Below the pieces are notes generated by a model, which was not told the origin of the DNA, ran no database searches, and saw nothing but the letters and a program-made list of their open reading frames with translations. Shown piece by piece: positions 5,012-5,744 of a stretch of 5,744 bases of DNA. This DNA is from Oscillospiraceae bacterium (GTDB lineage Bacteria; Bacillota; Clostridia; Oscillospirales; Acutalibacteraceae). The stretch is from assembly GCA_028706415.1 (NCBI GenBank), contig JAQWBK010000094.1, positions 1 to 5,744 of the forward strand, in the 5' to 3' direction. A program made the position numbers and the translations under genes. The number at the start of each line of letters is the position of its first letter. The stretch's first letter is position 1.

Positions 5012-5056
5012 CCGCCCGTTTTCGGATTATTTCGATAAACGGGCGGCTTTATTTTG
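5012..5056 (+). terminator. Intrinsic terminator of the lipoprotein gene
   Basis: CCGCCCGTTT (5012-5021) pairs perfectly with AAACGGGCGG (5037-5046); TCG/CGA just inside can extend the stem. It is followed by CTTTATTTTG, a T-rich tail. It lies about 60 bases after the lipoprotein stop codon and before the promoter of the next gene, so the two genes are separate transcription units. Confidence 0.9.
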
Positions 5057-5080
5057 TTATATCTTGTTGCCCCGCAGTAA

Positions 5081-5109
5081 TTGACCTTGAATATATTTTA
5101 CTGTATAAT
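5081..5109 (+). promoter_or_regulatory. Sigma-A promoter of the DUF2975-like gene
   Basis: TTGACC (5081-5086) and TATAAT (5104-5109) are separated by exactly 17 bases, one mismatch from consensus overall. Initiation near 5116 would give a leader of about 30 bases, enough for the ribosome-binding site only, so no room for a riboswitch. Confidence 0.88.
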
Positions 5110-5145
5110 AACATAAGTACAAAATTTGCATAAGGATGTGGAAGT

Positions 5146-5607
5146 GTGAAATCCTTGGATAAAAGCTGGTTTAGCCTGTTTATTGAATATACTTTATCCT
5201 TGCTTATGCTGGTCGCCCTTGTTCTTACAATATCCCTTCCGTGGAGCATACCGGCGGTAACCTTGCATAATCCGGGTGAATCTGATTTCTGGTTTGAAAA
5301 ATATTTCGTCGTGTTGGCAATATCGGGAATCATGGCCCTTTTAATTTTGTGGCAGGCTCGTGCAATCCTTCGTATTGTTAATAAGGGTAATCCCTTTGTC
5401 AAAGAAATGGTTAAAAGGCTTCGCATTATCGGTATCCAAAGCCTGGTTCTGGCCGCCTTTTATTTTGTTTCGGTTTTTTTGGTAACCAAATTCTTTATGA
5501 TCTTGGTATTTGTCACCTTTTCCATAGTGGGTATGATTCTGTTTGTATTTGCACGAATTTTCGAGCAGGCTATCGCTTATAAAGAGGAAAATGATATGAC
5601 AATATGA
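5146..5607 (+). CDS. DUF2975-like four-helix membrane protein
   Basis: The 153-residue protein has four probable membrane helices (about 10-33, 52-75, 93-114 and 116-139). The sequence matches what I recall of DUF2975 proteins: an extracytoplasmic loop after helix 1, the cytoplasmic motif NKGNPFVKEMVKRLRIIGI (79-97), and the C-terminal tail RIFEQAIAYKEENDMTI (137-153), typically ending E-N-D/E-L-T-V/I. The molecular role of this family is unknown; such genes are often followed immediately by a small XRE-type helix-turn-helix regulator gene. The start is GTG at 5146, chosen because AAGGA lies nine bases upstream and the first residues lead directly into helix 1; the ATG at 5136 is in another frame and soon stops. 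No HTH gene begins in the 137 bases that remain after the stop codon. Confidence 0.8.
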   Translation: MKSLDKSWFSLFIEYTLSLLMLVALVLTISLPWSIPAVTLHNPGESDFWFEKYFVVLAISGIMALLILWQARAILRIVNKGNPFVKEMVKRLRIIGIQSLVLAAFYFVSVFLVTKFFMILVFVTFSIVGMILFVFARIFEQAIAYKEENDMTI

Positions 5608-5640
5608 CCGTTTTTGCCGGCTGTCCGATTTGTGTAATTA

Positions 5641-5741
5641 ATACTGATTTCTCATTAAAACCTTACCAATAAATCCGCACAAAACCATATATCAAAGCTT
5701 TTTGGTTGATTTATTGGAGGTTTTATAATCGGAATTAGTAT
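5641..5741. repeat. 101-bp long imperfect palindrome, copy B
   Basis: ATACTGATTTC (5641-5651) pairs with GGAATTAGTAT (5731-5741) through nine Watson-Crick and two G-T pairs. Pairing continues with AAAACCT (5657-5663) and AGGTTTT (5718-5724), the perfect 10-bp CCAATAAATC/GATTTATTGG (5666-5675 with 5708-5717), and AACC (5683-5686) with GGTT (5704-5707). Its length, ends and orientation equal those of the copy at 935-1035, whereas the centre is unrelated. From TACT to AGTA it is 99 bp and is flanked by TAA on both sides (5639-5641 and 5741-5743). It starts 34 bp after the DUF2975-like stop codon, so it may be transcribed as that gene's 3' untranslated region. Confidence 0.83.
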
Positions 5742-5744
5742 AAG

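Noticed and set aside
5049..5426. 125-codon minus-strand ORF opposite the DUF2975-like gene
   Set aside because: It runs antisense to a gene with clear promoter, start and membrane helices, and crosses that promoter; its translation shows no family features.

Overview
The window looks like a chromosomal segment of a low-to-moderate GC Gram-positive bacterium (Firmicutes), most likely class Clostridia. The evidence is the mraZ-rsmH start of a division/cell-wall (dcw) cluster, a DegV-family protein, a LytR-CpsA-Psr (LCP) protein, a PrsA/SurA-like lipoprotein with a long threonine linker, and a DUF2975-type membrane protein. Ribosome-binding sites are strong GGAGG-type sites and promoters are near-consensus sigma-A type. 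A Ruminococcaceae/Oscillospiraceae-like source is plausible but is inference.

Left part (1-764, minus strand): the first 51 codons of rsmH and the complete mraZ gene upstream of it. Their promoter (TTGATT-17-TATAAT) sits at 736-764. Immediately downstream of it are four 10-bp direct repeats (690-729), the expected form of an autoregulatory MraZ operator. Three GTTGAAA copies (660-687) lie between operator and gene.

Non-coding 765-1148: a terminator-like hairpin pointing left with no obvious gene to serve, a 12-bp palindrome, and a 101-bp long imperfect palindrome (935-1035). The degV promoter starts seven bases after that palindrome ends.

Middle (1149-3117, plus strand): a probable two-gene operon, degV (fatty-acid binding, FakB-like) followed after 22 bp by an LCP-family cell-envelope gene. 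A 554-bp gene-free stretch follows (3118-3671). It carries an 88-bp inverted-repeat structure with A7/T7 flanks, two short direct-repeat pairs, and the promoter of the next gene.

Right part (3672-5744, plus strand): a lipoprotein resembling extracytoplasmic foldases, interrupted by a Pro/Thr/Ala linker with 18 consecutive threonines and followed by a strong terminator. Next is a four-helix DUF2975-like membrane protein with its own promoter. A second 101-bp palindromic element lies at 5641-5741.

The most unusual signal is the pair of 101-bp palindromes. They share the same length, both termini and the same orientation, but their central sequences differ. Paired compensatory changes preserve the stem, and each copy is flanked by a possible 3-bp duplication. 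They look like members of a small palindromic repeat family (MITE-like or structured-RNA-like) that I do not recognise. The genes themselves are ordinary envelope, division and lipid functions; I found no defence system, CRISPR array, integrase or transposase gene.
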